Shown: positions 25,656 to 34,730, numbered from the stretch's first letter. The stretch: 64,000 bases of DNA from Pseudomonas sp. ABC1 (GCF_013395055.1 NZ_CP058349.1:3409501-3473500); one strand, 5' to 3'. Notes: generated by a model from the sequence alone, not told the origin. Made by a program: numbers and translations.

Positions 25656-26471
25656 ATGTATAAACTTCGCTCCCTGCACCTTGTGGTCGGTGCCTCGCTG
25701 CTGCTGGGTTGCCAGGCGGTCAACACCACGTCGGGTGGTTCGGTTGGCGTGGAACGCAAGCAGTACATGTTCAGCATGGTGTCGACCGAGCAGGTCAACC
25801 AGATGTACGCCGAGTCCTATCAGGAAACCCTGGACGAGGCCTCCAAGAAGGGCATCCTGAAGAAGAACGATGCCCTGACCAAGCGTGTGAACGCCATCGC
25901 CAAGCGCCTGATCGCTGAAGTGCCGGCCTTCCGTGCCGACGCCAGCCAGTGGGACTGGCAGGTCAATGTCATCGACAGCCCTGAGCTGAACGCCAACTGC
26001 GGCCCTGGCGGCAAGATCATTTTCTATAGCGGCCTGATCGAGCAGTTGAAGCTGACCGACGACGAGATCGCCGCCGTCATGGGGCACGAGATCGCCCACG
26101 CCTTGCGCGAGCACGGGCGCGAAGCCATGAGCAAGGCCTATGGCCTGCAGATGGCCAACCAGTTGGGTGCGGCCTTCGGTGTCGGCGATGGCAGCCTGCA
26201 ACTGGCGAACATGGGCGTGCAGTACCTGATGACGCTGCCCAACAGCCGGAGCAACGAGAACGAGGCCGACCTGATCGGCCTGGAACTGTCCGCGCGTGCG
26301 GGCTACAACCCGAATGCGGCGGTGACGCTGTGGCAGAAGATGGCGGCGGCGGGCGGTGGTTCCACGCCCGAGTTCATGAGTACCCACCCCTCTCCGGCCA
26401 ATCGCACCGAAACCTTGCAGGCGACGATTCCGAAAGTCATGCCGCTGTATGACGCGAGCAAGAAGCGCTAG
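25656..26471 (+). CDS. M48-family metalloprotease lipoprotein (LoiP/YggG-like)
   Basis: A 271-residue outer-membrane or periplasmic zinc protease. The signal peptide ends in a lipobox (SLLLGC, Cys19). The active-site motif HEIAH (about 145-149, GHEIAHALREHGREAM) and the third zinc ligand region NENEADLIGLELSARAGY define M48B/Peptidase_M48. E. coli YggG (LoiP) and BepA-like proteins act in envelope quality control. Its stop is 14 bases from the convergent GDT1-family gene, sharing a hairpin (26485-26502). Confidence 0.9.
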   Translation: MYKLRSLHLVVGASLLLGCQAVNTTSGGSVGVERKQYMFSMVSTEQVNQMYAESYQETLDEASKKGILKKNDALTKRVNAIAKRLIAEVPAFRADASQWDWQVNVIDSPELNANCGPGGKIIFYSGLIEQLKLTDDEIAAVMGHEIAHALREHGREAMSKAYGLQMANQLGAAFGVGDGSLQLANMGVQYLMTLPNSRSNENEADLIGLELSARAGYNPNAAVTLWQKMAAAGGGSTPEFMSTHPSPANRTETLQATIPKVMPLYDASKKR

Positions 26472-26484
26472 TACGACCAGAATG

Positions 26485-26502
26485 CTCAGCCAAGGCTGAG
26501 CG
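26485..26502. terminator. Hairpin at the convergent M48/GDT1 junction
   Basis: Perfect 8-bp stem (gctcagcc / ggctgagc) with a 2-base loop that overlaps the stop codon of the GDT1-family gene. No T-run, so termination is only possible. Confidence 0.35.
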
Positions 26503-27055
26503 CTTCATAGGCCGCATAGGCCGCCAGGGCCAGGAAGGCAGTGGCGGCCAGCCGCCGGATCAGCGCCAATGGCAGGCGCTCGGCGGCGAAGTTGCCGGCC
26601 AGTACCACCGGCACGTTGGCCAGCAGCATGCCGACGGTGGTGCCCAGGATCACCAGCACGAAGTCCGGGTACTGCGCCGCCAGCATCACGGTGGCGATCT
26701 GTGTCTTGTCACCCATTTCCGCCAGGAAGAACGCCACCAGGGTCGTCAGGAACGGGCCATAGCGCGTGGCCGGTGTCTCGTCCTCGTCCAGTGTGTCCGG
26801 TATCAGTGTCCACAGCGCCACCATCACGAATGCGCCGGCCAGCAGCCAGCGCAGGGTGACGGGGGAGAGCGCGCCGGATACCCAGTTGCCGATTGCGCCC
26901 GCGGCGAAATGATTGGCCAGCGTCGCCACCACGATGCTCCAGATGATGGGCCAGGGTCTGCGATAACGGGCGGCCAGCAACAAGGCCAATAGTTGGGTCT
27001 TGTCGCCGATTTCGGCGAGGGCAACGATCAGTGTGGGTATGAAGAATGATTCCAA
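26486..27055 (-). CDS. GDT1/TMEM165 (UPF0016) family manganese exporter
   Basis: A 189-residue membrane protein with six spans and two copies of the family signature: ALAEIGDKTQLLALLLA (about 12-28) and FLAEMGDKTQIATVMLA (about 113-129). The acidic E-x-G-D-K-T motifs form the cation path. Bacterial members export Mn2+ and protect from manganese toxicity. The yybP-ykoY riboswitch in its leader (27126-27257), which senses Mn2+, directly supports that role. Confidence 0.9.
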   Translation of the reverse strand: MESFFIPTLIVALAEIGDKTQLLALLLAARYRRPWPIIWSIVVATLANHFAAGAIGNWVSGALSPVTLRWLLAGAFVMVALWTLIPDTLDEDETPATRYGPFLTTLVAFFLAEMGDKTQIATVMLAAQYPDFVLVILGTTVGMLLANVPVVLAGNFAAERLPLALIRRLAATAFLALAAYAAYEALSLG

Positions 27056-27087
27056 ACGGCTTTCCTAGAGGGCGGGTCGACTGCTCA

Positions 27088-27135
27088 CCATGACATGGAC
27101 GCCTGCCCACCCCGGGTCAGTCGTGCATGTCATGG
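27088..27135 (-). promoter_or_regulatory. Expression-platform hairpin of the Mn2+ riboswitch
   Basis: Perfect 10-bp inverted repeat (ccatgacatg / catgtcatgg, 28-base loop). On the minus strand its 5' arm overlaps the 3' end of the riboswitch P1 strand (CAAGACCCATGACATG), so aptamer closure and this hairpin should compete. It starts 33 bases before the GDT1 start codon. Confidence 0.6.
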
Positions 27136-27257
27136 GTCTTGTCTGACCGGGTACGGGCTGGAATCTGGCCGGTACCGGTTGCATGCGCCATGGTCTGCGG
27201 ACCAAGTGTGTTGACGCATGCCCGGTGAGGCGGGCTCACCGGAAACTACTCCCCCAG
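27126..27257 (-). promoter_or_regulatory. yybP-ykoY manganese riboswitch
   Basis: On the minus strand, in order: GGGGGAGTAG (27255-27246, the Mn-binding L1 sequence), a perfect P2 hairpin (CCGGTGAG...CTCACCGG), GTCAACACAC within a stem GCATGCG...CGCATGC, then ACCGGTACCGGCC and the closing CAAGACC (27141-27135). The GGGGAGUAG and CAAGACC elements are the diagnostic ends of this aptamer, and the gene downstream is an Mn2+ exporter. Expected behaviour is ON with Mn2+. Confidence 0.85.
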
Positions 27258-27267
27258 GACGTCGGCG

Positions 27268-27296
27268 AGTGTGCCCAAGCACTGTGCCGGGTGCAA
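27268..27296 (-). promoter_or_regulatory. Sigma-70 promoter of the riboswitch-GDT1 transcript
   Basis: Minus strand TTGCAC (27296-27291), 17-base spacer, CACACT (27273-27268). This would start transcription near 27261, just before the aptamer. The -10 is weak. Confidence 0.5.
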
Positions 27297-27313
27297 GTCT
27301 TGCCAGGGAGGGG

Positions 27314-28315
27314 TCATTGGCGTATGGCCGCGCGGTAGATGTTGAAGCCCTGGCCGCTGGCCAGTGTCTGGCAAGGCCCCAGGTGCTGCTCGATCAGTGG
27401 TGGGTAGCGCAGGAAGCTGTTGGCTACCAGGCGTATCTCGCCATCGCGCTTCAGGTGTTCGGCGGCATGTCGCAGCAAGGTCTCGCTGGCCTGGTAGTGG
27501 GTGTGCACGCCTTGATGGAAGGGCGGGTTGCTGACGATGGCCGCCAGGTCGCCAGGGGCGGCATGGATGCTGTCCGCCGCGATCAGCTCGGCTTCGAGGC
27601 CGTTGGCCGCCAGGGTCAGGCGGCTGCTGGCGAGGGCGAAGGCATCGACGTCGAGCATATGCACCGGGCTGTCGGGGTAGCGTCGCTTGAGGCTCGCCCC
27701 GATCACTCCGGCGCCGCAGCCGAAGTCCAGCAGGGGACCGGCGGGTAAGCCCACCAGGTGCTCCAGCAGCAGGGCGCTGCCGACATCGAGGCGGCCATGA
27801 CTGAACACGCCCGGCAGGCTGACGACCTGTAACGGGCCATCCGCGAGGTCCAAGGTGAAGTGACGGGCCAGGTCGTTCAGCACCGGCGCGGCGGGTGGCG
27901 TCAGCACGTCCACCTGCCAGAGTTGGCAATGGCGGGCGCTGTCGAGTTTGCGCGGCTTGCCGAAGGGTTCGAGTTGCCTGGCCGCACGTTCGACGCCGGC
28001 GCGTTTCTCGCCCACCAGGTACAGGTGCTTGCCGGGTAGACGGCTGGCGAGTGCATGCAACAGGTAGTCGGTCAGCTCGCGGGACTTGGGCAGGAACAGC
28101 ACGGCGCTGTCGAAGGCGGCTGAAGGCGGCTGTACATCGAAGCTGCAACGCTCGCCGAAACGCTCCCGCAACAGCCGGTGCTCTCCGGCGTGCCAGCTCC
28201 AGCCAGCGGCCTGGGGCAGTCGGGCGAGAAGGTCGTCGGCGGGCAGGCCGGCCAGCAGCAGGTCGCCGGTGAACAGTTCGGCCTGGCGCAGCAGGACTTC
28301 GCTTCGCGGGTCCAT
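27314..28315 (-). CDS. rsmC: 16S rRNA m2G1207 methyltransferase RsmC
   Basis: A 333-residue SAM-dependent methyltransferase acting on guanine 1207 of 16S rRNA. The N-terminal half is a degenerate methyltransferase-like domain. The C-terminal catalytic domain (about 165-333) has the SAM motif LLDFGCGAGVIGASLKRRYPDSPVHMLDVD and the catalytic NPPFH (in IVSNPPFHQGVHT), matching RsmC/RsmD/RlmG enzymes. Its stop lies about 20 bases before the promoter of the riboswitch transcript. Confidence 0.92.
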   Translation of the reverse strand: MDPRSEVLLRQAELFTGDLLLAGLPADDLLARLPQAAGWSWHAGEHRLLRERFGERCSFDVQPPSAAFDSAVLFLPKSRELTDYLLHALASRLPGKHLYLVGEKRAGVERAARQLEPFGKPRKLDSARHCQLWQVDVLTPPAAPVLNDLARHFTLDLADGPLQVVSLPGVFSHGRLDVGSALLLEHLVGLPAGPLLDFGCGAGVIGASLKRRYPDSPVHMLDVDAFALASSRLTLAANGLEAELIAADSIHAAPGDLAAIVSNPPFHQGVHTHYQASETLLRHAAEHLKRDGEIRLVANSFLRYPPLIEQHLGPCQTLASGQGFNIYRAAIRQ

Positions 28316-28390
28316 GGAGCTTCCTCAAAAAGCGCGGAGCTTAGGGGCTGTTGCGGTCGCGTCGCAAGCCCCGTTCCCGCCCTCAGGTAG

Positions 28391-29353
28391 TCAGGCGACC
28401 TGGCGGCGCGGCGTACCGGCGAAGTAGGCCTCGGCGTTCTCCACCAGTTGCATGACGATCCGCTGTCGCGCCTCGCGGCTGCCCCAGGCGCTGTGCGGGG
28501 TGATCAGCAGCCGGGGGATGTCCGCCGCCAGCAGCGGGTTGCCATCGACCGGTGGTTCCTGGGTGAGGACGTCGGTGGCGGCACCGCCCAGGTGGCCGCT
28601 GCGCAGGGCATCGGCCAGGGCCTGCTCGTCGACCAGGCCGCCGCGCGCGGCGTTGACAAGGAAGGCGCCGGGTTTCATCAGGCCCAGTTCCTTGGTGCCG
28701 ATCATAGTGCGTGTTCGTTCGGTGAGCGGGCAGTGCAGGGTTAGCGCATCGACCTGCGGCAGCAGTTCATGCAGCGCCAGGCGGTCGGCGCGCTCCGGGC
28801 GCCCGGGCAGGTTGCCGAGCAACACGCGCATGCCCAGGGCTTCGGCCAGGCGCGCCACGGCACTGCCCAGTTCGCCGTGGCCGAGCAGGCCTAGCACCTT
28901 GCCTTCCAACTCGACGATGGGGTAGTCCAGCAGGCAGAATTGCGCGCTGCGCTGCCAGTGCCCGGCGCGCACTGCCGCGTCGTAGTCGACCAGGCGCGTG
29001 GCCAGCGCCAGCAACAGGGCCAGGGTGTGCTGGGCGACGGTGGCGGTGCCGTAACCCTGGCAGTTGCAGACGACGATGCCCTGCGCTCGCGCGGCGGCAA
29101 GGTCGATGTTGTTGACGCCGGTGGCGGACACCAGGATCAGTTCCAGCTCGGGGCAGCGCGCCAGGGTTGCGGCGTCCAGCGGCACCTTGTTGCTGATGGC
29201 CACCTGGGCGCCTTGCAGGCGGGTGGCGACCTCTGCGGCAGTGCTGCCTGGGTGGCTTTCGAATTCATCGAACAGTGTGCGCAGGGGCGCGAGGTCGAGG
29301 TCCTGCTGGTCGAGGGGTTCCAGGTCGAGAAATACGGCGCGGCGTCTGCTCAT
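28391..29353 (-). CDS. D-2-hydroxyacid dehydrogenase (glycerate/hydroxypyruvate reductase type)
   Basis: A 320-residue NAD(P)-dependent oxidoreductase. The Rossmann motif is LGLLGHGELGSAVARLAEALGM (about 150-171). The catalytic Arg (NAARGGLVDE), Glu (QEPP region) and His (TPHSAW) are all present. The SATGVNNIDLAAARAQGIVVCNCQGYGT segment resembles HprA-type glycerate dehydrogenases. The ATG at 29353 was preferred to a start 23 codons upstream because it begins the conserved fold. Likely substrate is hydroxypyruvate or glyoxylate; exact specificity is not readable from sequence. Confidence 0.87.
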   Translation of the reverse strand: MSRRRAVFLDLEPLDQQDLDLAPLRTLFDEFESHPGSTAAEVATRLQGAQVAISNKVPLDAATLARCPELELILVSATGVNNIDLAAARAQGIVVCNCQGYGTATVAQHTLALLLALATRLVDYDAAVRAGHWQRSAQFCLLDYPIVELEGKVLGLLGHGELGSAVARLAEALGMRVLLGNLPGRPERADRLALHELLPQVDALTLHCPLTERTRTMIGTKELGLMKPGAFLVNAARGGLVDEQALADALRSGHLGGAATDVLTQEPPVDGNPLLAADIPRLLITPHSAWGSREARQRIVMQLVENAEAYFAGTPRRQVA

Positions 29354-29399
29354 GGCGGGTCTCTGGCAATTCATACGACGGGTCGAAGGGGAGTGTGCA

Positions 29400-30023
29400 A
29401 TGTACTGGATGGAGTTTCTCACGGTGGCACTGGTTCATCTGCTGGCAGTGGCCAGCCCAGGGCCGGATTTTGCCGTGGTGGTGCGCGATAGCGTGAACCA
29501 TGGGCGCCGCACCGGCACCTGGGTCGCGTTCGGGCTGGGCTGCGGGATTCTGGTGCACGTCACGTATTCACTGCTGGGCATTGGCCTGATCGTGTCGCAG
29601 TCGATCGTGCTGTTCAACCTGTTCAAGTGGTTGGCGGCGGCCTATCTGTTGTACCTGGGCGTCTGTGCCTTGCGCGCCCGTCCACGGAGCCTGCAGATCG
29701 ACGAACACTCGGTGGCGCAACCATCGTCGCGCAAGGCATTCGTCACCGGTTTCATGACCAACGGTCTGAACCCGAAGGCGACGTTGTTCTTCCTGTCGCT
29801 GTTCACCGTGGTGATCGACCCGCATACGCCGATGGCGATCCAGGTTGGTTATGGCCTGTACCTGGCAATCGCGACGGGGCTGTGGTTCTGCCTGGTGGCC
29901 TGGCTGTTCAGCCGTCCCGGCGTCCGTGCCGGTTTCGCCCGCATGGGGCACTGGTTCGACCGCCTGACCGGTGCGGTACTGGTGGGGCTTGGTATTCGCC
30001 TGGCGTTCACCGAGTTGCGTTAG
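29400..30023 (+). CDS. LysE/RhtB family exporter
   Basis: A 207-residue, six-span inner-membrane exporter. The family signature is at the N-terminus (LLAVASPGPDFAVVVRDSVNHGRR), with GFMTNGLNPKATLFFLSLFTVV (about 118-139) in the middle. Such proteins export amino acids or homoserine lactones. GGGGAG six bases before the ATG fixes the start; upstream in-frame sequence overlaps the divergent dehydrogenase gene and is not coding. Substrate unknown. Confidence 0.9.
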   Translation: MYWMEFLTVALVHLLAVASPGPDFAVVVRDSVNHGRRTGTWVAFGLGCGILVHVTYSLLGIGLIVSQSIVLFNLFKWLAAAYLLYLGVCALRARPRSLQIDEHSVAQPSSRKAFVTGFMTNGLNPKATLFFLSLFTVVIDPHTPMAIQVGYGLYLAIATGLWFCLVAWLFSRPGVRAGFARMGHWFDRLTGAVLVGLGIRLAFTELR

Positions 30024-30029
30024 AACGCT

Positions 30030-31088
30030 CTAATCCGCGACTGGTTTACCGTCGCGGTCATAGCGTGGCCAGTGTGCCTGCAGCCCCAGGCGCTCGATGG
30101 CATCCTCGACGAAGTGCGGTTCGAGCCAGGCCTCGACGTCCACCGGACGCCGGGTCAGGCCCAGGCTGCGGGCCTGCTCGGCACTGTCCTTAAGGCTGGC
30201 GTGCAGGAAACCATCGAGCCGGGGCGAGTTGCGGAAAACCAGGTCGTCGCCCTGGTACTCGCCCTTGAACAGCGAGGCAGGAATGCTGCTCTGCCGTGCC
30301 AGCAGGTCGATGTATTCGGCCTGGTGCTGCGTGTCGCCGATCCAGGCGGCGTTGGCCACCAGCACATCCACCAGCTTCTGCGTGGCCTGGGGATAACGCT
30401 GGATGAAATCGGCACTGCCCAGCAAGGCGCCCTGGGTGGTGGAGGTGACGGGCAACTGCTTGGTGCTGACGGGGAATTCGATGCCCTGGGCTTCGAGGGC
30501 GAGGATACCCATGCCGGACCAGGCGGCATCGATCTGGCGCGCGGCGAGGGCGGCGCGTGCTGCGCTCCAGTCCAGGCTGACGATACGCAGGTCGCGCTCC
30601 TTGAGGCCGGCGGCGGCCAGTACGCGGGCGAAGGACAACTGGTCGGCGGTGCCGCGGTAGACGGAAACACGCTTGCCCTTGAGGTCTTCCAGCGTCTTGA
30701 TCGAGGCCTCCGGGGTGGCTGCCAGGTACATGTTTGCGCCGCGCGAGCCGAGCAGCACTCGGGTCTCCAGGCCGCTGGCACGACCGATGATGGCGGCCAG
30801 GTCGCCGAGGTAGGCGATGTCGAGCTGGCGGTTGGCGAAGGCTTCGTTGACCGCCGGGCCGGCGCCCTTGAAGAAGTGCCACTCGATCTTCACGCCATCC
30901 GCGGCGAACGCCTGTTCCAGTTGCTGGCGGATATGTGCGAGCCCCAGCGGACCGGCGATGAACGGCTGGTTGCCGGCGCTCTGGTCGGGGCTGCCGATGC
31001 GGATGCTGGCCGGTTGCTCGGCTGCCAGCGAGAGGCTGGAGGTGACGACCAGCATGGCGCTGGCCAGCAGTTTCAATAGGCGTGGCAT
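30030..31088 (-). CDS. Periplasmic ABC substrate-binding protein (SsuA/AtsR type)
   Basis: A 352-residue NMT1/SsuA-like binding protein with a signal peptide (about 1-22, ending LAA). Conserved parts are IRIG at the mature start, FFKGAGPAVNEAFANRQLDIAYLGDLAAIIGRA (about 72-105) and LEDLKGKRVSVYRGTADQLSFARVLAAAGL. Homologues bind aliphatic sulfonates or sulfate esters (SsuA, AtsR). The permease and ATPase (AtsB, AtsC) are not beside it; the cognate transporter must be elsewhere. Placed next to a SftR-like regulator and arylsulfotransferases, a sulfate-ester role is likely. Confidence 0.83.
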   Translation of the reverse strand: MPRLLKLLASAMLVVTSSLSLAAEQPASIRIGSPDQSAGNQPFIAGPLGLAHIRQQLEQAFAADGVKIEWHFFKGAGPAVNEAFANRQLDIAYLGDLAAIIGRASGLETRVLLGSRGANMYLAATPEASIKTLEDLKGKRVSVYRGTADQLSFARVLAAAGLKERDLRIVSLDWSAARAALAARQIDAAWSGMGILALEAQGIEFPVSTKQLPVTSTTQGALLGSADFIQRYPQATQKLVDVLVANAAWIGDTQHQAEYIDLLARQSSIPASLFKGEYQGDDLVFRNSPRLDGFLHASLKDSAEQARSLGLTRRPVDVEAWLEPHFVEDAIERLGLQAHWPRYDRDGKPVAD

Positions 31089-31217
31089 GGTGGACTCCGG
31101 GTCAGGGGCAGGGCGCCTATTTCAGGCAGCGGCAGGGTATTCGGCAAGCGCAATACAGGCATGGCCGATATGCATGGCGTGCAATCGGAAGCCGTGCAGC
31201 CGATCGTGAGCCGCTTC

Positions 31218-32171
31218 TCAGATGCCGAGCCGGCTGAGCGAAAGCCCGGCGAGCTGGTCGGCGAGCTGGGCATCGCTGCGTTCGATCTGTTCGGCCATGG
31301 CGCGGGCCAGCGGCGACAGGCTGCGGCTGACCCGGCTGACGATGCCGTAGCGGGTATTGAGTTCTTCCAAGTGCTCCGGCAGGTCGTGGACCTGGAGGAT
31401 CTTCAACTCATCCTTGAGTAGGTATTCCTCCAGGTTGATCGGGTTGGCGATGCCGATGGCGTCGGAATGGCGCACCACATTGAGCAGGGCATGGCCATGC
31501 TCGCACTCCACCGCAGGGGTGAAGTCGCGACGGCGGCTGTAGTCCATCAGCACCTTGCGGATGTTCGGCGGGCGGAAGGTAGTGGCCAGCGGATAGCTGA
31601 ACACCTGCTCGCAACTGACGTCTTCCACGGCGGCCAGGGGATGCCCGCTGCGGCAGCAGAAGTACCACTTCTGTGGCCTGAGGCGAATGATCCGGTAGTC
31701 GGGGTTGGCCTCGAAATGCCGGGTGTCGGCGACGAAGAATTCGATCTCCTCGTTGGTCAGGCGCTTGTCCAGCTCCTGCCAGTTATCCACCAGAAAGCGC
31801 ACATGGGCCTTCGGGTAATCGCCGATAAAGCGGGCGATGGCGCGCGGGATCAATTGCGCGGCGGGGGCCGGTCCGCAACCGAACAGCAGCTCACCGCTTT
31901 CCTCGCCGTTGAAGCGGTCGATCTCCAGGCTCAGGTCGTGGGCGTTGCGCAGCAGGCGTCGGGCGTGTTCCAGCACCACCAGGCCTTGTTTGGTCGGTGG
32001 CAGTTCCTTGCTGGCGCGGTCCACCAACTGGTAGCCGGCACTGTGCTCCAGGGCCTGGATGCTGCGGCTGAAGGCCGATTGCGAGAGGTTCACCGCGTCG
32101 GCCGCGGCGACGAAGCTGCGGTGCTCGATCAGGGCGACGAAGTGGCGGAGCTGGCGGAGGTCTATATGCAT
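31218..32171 (-). CDS. LysR-type regulator, SftR-like
   Basis: A 317-residue LysR regulator: N-terminal helix-turn-helix (LRQLRHFVALIEHRSFVAAADAVNLSQSAFSRSIQALEHSAG) and a periplasmic-binding-like effector domain (about 90-300). It is divergent from the TonB receptor gene across 188 AT-rich bases containing a palindrome (32263-32278). The arrangement regulator / TonB receptor / arylsulfotransferase matches the sulfate-ester regulator SftR and receptor SftP described in P. putida, so I infer it controls this locus in response to sulfur supply. Confidence 0.8.
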   Translation of the reverse strand: MHIDLRQLRHFVALIEHRSFVAAADAVNLSQSAFSRSIQALEHSAGYQLVDRASKELPPTKQGLVVLEHARRLLRNAHDLSLEIDRFNGEESGELLFGCGPAPAAQLIPRAIARFIGDYPKAHVRFLVDNWQELDKRLTNEEIEFFVADTRHFEANPDYRIIRLRPQKWYFCCRSGHPLAAVEDVSCEQVFSYPLATTFRPPNIRKVLMDYSRRRDFTPAVECEHGHALLNVVRHSDAIGIANPINLEEYLLKDELKILQVHDLPEHLEELNTRYGIVSRVSRSLSPLARAMAEQIERSDAQLADQLAGLSLSRLGI

Positions 32172-32262
32172 TTTCTACATGACAACTTTCGATCGAATGC
32201 AATTGCTGCACGGGGATGGGCTATTTATAAATGCAATCTCATATGACTAAAAGCTCAGTTAT

Positions 32263-32278
32263 CGAATATGGATATTCG
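32263..32278. promoter_or_regulatory. Candidate operator in the LysR/TonB receptor intergenic region
   Basis: Inverted repeat cgaatat-gg-atattcg, perfect 7-bp arms, in an AT-rich island between the divergent genes. Size and position fit a LysR-type binding site. Confidence 0.45.
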
Positions 32279-32359
32279 TCTGGGAAATAAAGCCAACCCG
32301 CTACGCCGATTCGCCTCCGCCATACGGAAACGCTCGCTGCGACTATTCAGGAACATTGC

Positions 32360-34720
32360 ATGAACGTTATCGATACCTGGCCGGTGAACAGGCCAACCCC
32401 TCTGAACCGGGCCTTGAAGCCGCTGGCCGGGGCCGTACTGCTGGGAACCTTGAGCATGGCGCTGCAGGCCCATGGGGCCGAGGCCGAAGGCCCGGCGCTG
32501 GCGCGTGCGAACGCCGATACCGCGCTGGGCACGGTGACCGTCAATGCCCGTCGCCGCGAGGAAAGCGCCCAGGACGTGCCGACGCCGATCAGTGTGCTCG
32601 GTGGGGAAGTACTGGAAAACCAGCGCATCTACCGTGTGCAGGACATCCAGCAACTGGTGCCCAGCACCAGTGTCGCCTATGTGCATGCGCGCCAGTCGAG
32701 CATCGCCATCCGTGGCCTGGGCAACAACCCGGCCAGCGATGGCCTGGAAGGCAGCGTCGGCGTGTACCTGGACAACGTCTACCTGGGCCGCCCAGGCATG
32801 GCCGTGTTCGACCTGCTGGATGTCGAGCAGATCGACGTACTGCGCGGTCCGCAGGGCACGCTGTTCGGCAAGAACACCACCGCCGGCGTGCTCAACATCA
32901 ACACGCGCAAGCCGACCTTCACGCCGGAGCGCAGCATCGAGACGTCGGTTGGTGAGGACGGCTACTTCCAGACCAAAGGCAGCATCTCCGGCCCGCTCAG
33001 CGAGACGCTGGCTGGGCGCCTGTCGGCCTATCGCACGCGCGACGACGGTTATGTGAAGAACGTCTACAACGGCGACGACCTGAATGGCGGCGCGCGCCAG
33101 GGCTTCCGTGGGCAACTGCTGTGGCAGCCGAGCGAAACCTTCAACCTGCGCTGGATAGGCGAGTACAACGAGGAGGACTCCAACAACGGCATCCTCACCC
33201 TGTACAGCACCGGACCGACCATCAACGGCGTCAACCGCTACGAACAGCGCGCGACAGCGGCGGGCGCGACCCTGGTGTACGGCAAGGACCGCAAGGTCAA
33301 TTTCGACTCGGACCAGCAGGTCACGGTATTCCAGGGCGGCACTTCGGTGGAGGCCAACTGGACCCTGCCCAATGACTTCACCCTGACCTCCATCACCGCC
33401 TACCGCTGGTGGGATTTCACCCCGCGCAACGATGACGGCCTGGATGTTTCCGCCTCGATCAACGCCGGTGTACGGGTTCGCGACAAGCAGTATTCCCAGG
33501 AGATCCGCCTGGCGTCACCGACCGGCGGGGCCTTCGACTACGTACTGGGCGCCTATTGGTTCAAGCAGGACCTGGACAACCGCCAGCACAATTTCTACGG
33601 CCCGCAGGCCGACATCTGGAACGGCACGGCCACTGGCGCACTGGCCAACGTCACCAGCTTCGGCTATGGGCATATCGATACCGACAGCTATGCGCTGTTC
33701 GCCCAGGGCACCTGGCACCTCACGCAGAAGCTGGATTTCACCGCGGGCATTCGGGGCACCTATGAAGAGAAGGATGCCTGGGTCACCCGTGATGCGCCGA
33801 TTGGCGGTGCGGCGGTCAGTGGTGCGGCCGCGAACCAGCGTCAGGGCCGTCATGGCGCCTATGACTCGGGTGACCTGAGCCAGCACAGTTTCAGCCCGTC
33901 CGGTTTGCTCAGTCTGAGCTACCAGTTCACGCCCACGCTGCTGGGCTACGGTTCCCTGGCCCACGGCGAGAAGTCCGGTGGGGTCAACCTGACCGTAGGC
34001 GCTGCGCCGACTGCGGGTGCCGATTCGCTGCTGGTGGGCACCGAGCGTTCCAACAACGCCGAACTGGGCTTCAAGAGCACCTGGCTGGACAACAGCCTGC
34101 TGTTCAACGCCAACCTGTTCTGGACCGAGGTCAGCGGCTACCAGGCCAACGCCTACGACCACGGGACCCGCACCCAGTACCTGACCAATGCCGGTGAAGT
34201 CCGCTCCCGTGGGCTGGAGCTGGAAAGCACCTGGAAACCCGTGCGCGGCCTGACGCTGAACGCCAACGGCTCCTGGAACGACGTGCGCTACACCGACTAC
34301 GAGGATGCGCCTTGCCCGCCGGAAGTGTCCTTCCAGACTGGCGCTCCGGCCTCCTGCGACCTGACGGGGCACCAGGTGGTCGGCGCCTCCAAGTACATCG
34401 CCAACCTCAACGGCAGCTACCAGTGGACGCTGGACAGTGGCCTGCAACCCTACGTCAATGCCAGCTATGCGTTCCGTTCCCGTGCCGTGGGCACCATCGA
34501 CGACTCCGAATACGGCCAGATCCCCAGCTATGCGCTGGTCAACCTGTCCGCCGGCCTGCGCGGTGACCTTGGCGAAGGGCAGTGGGATGTCTCGCTGTGG
34601 CTGAAGAACGCCGGTGACAAGACCTACTTCACCAGCCTGTGGAACAGCGCCAACGGCGGTTATGCCGGTGTGCTCGGTACACCACGCACCCTGGGCCTGA
34701 CCGCCCGTTACGATTTCTGA
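32360..34720 (+). CDS. TonB-dependent outer-membrane receptor, SftP-like
   Basis: A 786-residue outer-membrane transporter. The signal region extends to about residue 40 (LQAHGAEAEG). A TonB box-like LGTVTVNARRREES precedes the plug domain (about 65-180) with SSIAIRGLGNNPASDGLEGSVGVYLDNVYLGR and VLRGPQGTLFGKNTTAGVLNI. The 22-strand barrel ends GVLGTPRTLGLTARYDF with a terminal Phe for BAM recognition. It starts a three-gene operon with two arylsulfotransferases (10- and about 60-base gaps), so the likely cargo is an aryl sulfate ester rather than a siderophore. Confidence 0.88.
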   Translation: MNVIDTWPVNRPTPLNRALKPLAGAVLLGTLSMALQAHGAEAEGPALARANADTALGTVTVNARRREESAQDVPTPISVLGGEVLENQRIYRVQDIQQLVPSTSVAYVHARQSSIAIRGLGNNPASDGLEGSVGVYLDNVYLGRPGMAVFDLLDVEQIDVLRGPQGTLFGKNTTAGVLNINTRKPTFTPERSIETSVGEDGYFQTKGSISGPLSETLAGRLSAYRTRDDGYVKNVYNGDDLNGGARQGFRGQLLWQPSETFNLRWIGEYNEEDSNNGILTLYSTGPTINGVNRYEQRATAAGATLVYGKDRKVNFDSDQQVTVFQGGTSVEANWTLPNDFTLTSITAYRWWDFTPRNDDGLDVSASINAGVRVRDKQYSQEIRLASPTGGAFDYVLGAYWFKQDLDNRQHNFYGPQADIWNGTATGALANVTSFGYGHIDTDSYALFAQGTWHLTQKLDFTAGIRGTYEEKDAWVTRDAPIGGAAVSGAAANQRQGRHGAYDSGDLSQHSFSPSGLLSLSYQFTPTLLGYGSLAHGEKSGGVNLTVGAAPTAGADSLLVGTERSNNAELGFKSTWLDNSLLFNANLFWTEVSGYQANAYDHGTRTQYLTNAGEVRSRGLELESTWKPVRGLTLNANGSWNDVRYTDYEDAPCPPEVSFQTGAPASCDLTGHQVVGASKYIANLNGSYQWTLDSGLQPYVNASYAFRSRAVGTIDDSEYGQIPSYALVNLSAGLRGDLGEGQWDVSLWLKNAGDKTYFTSLWNSANGGYAGVLGTPRTLGLTARYDF

Positions 34721-34730
34721 GGAGCCTTGC

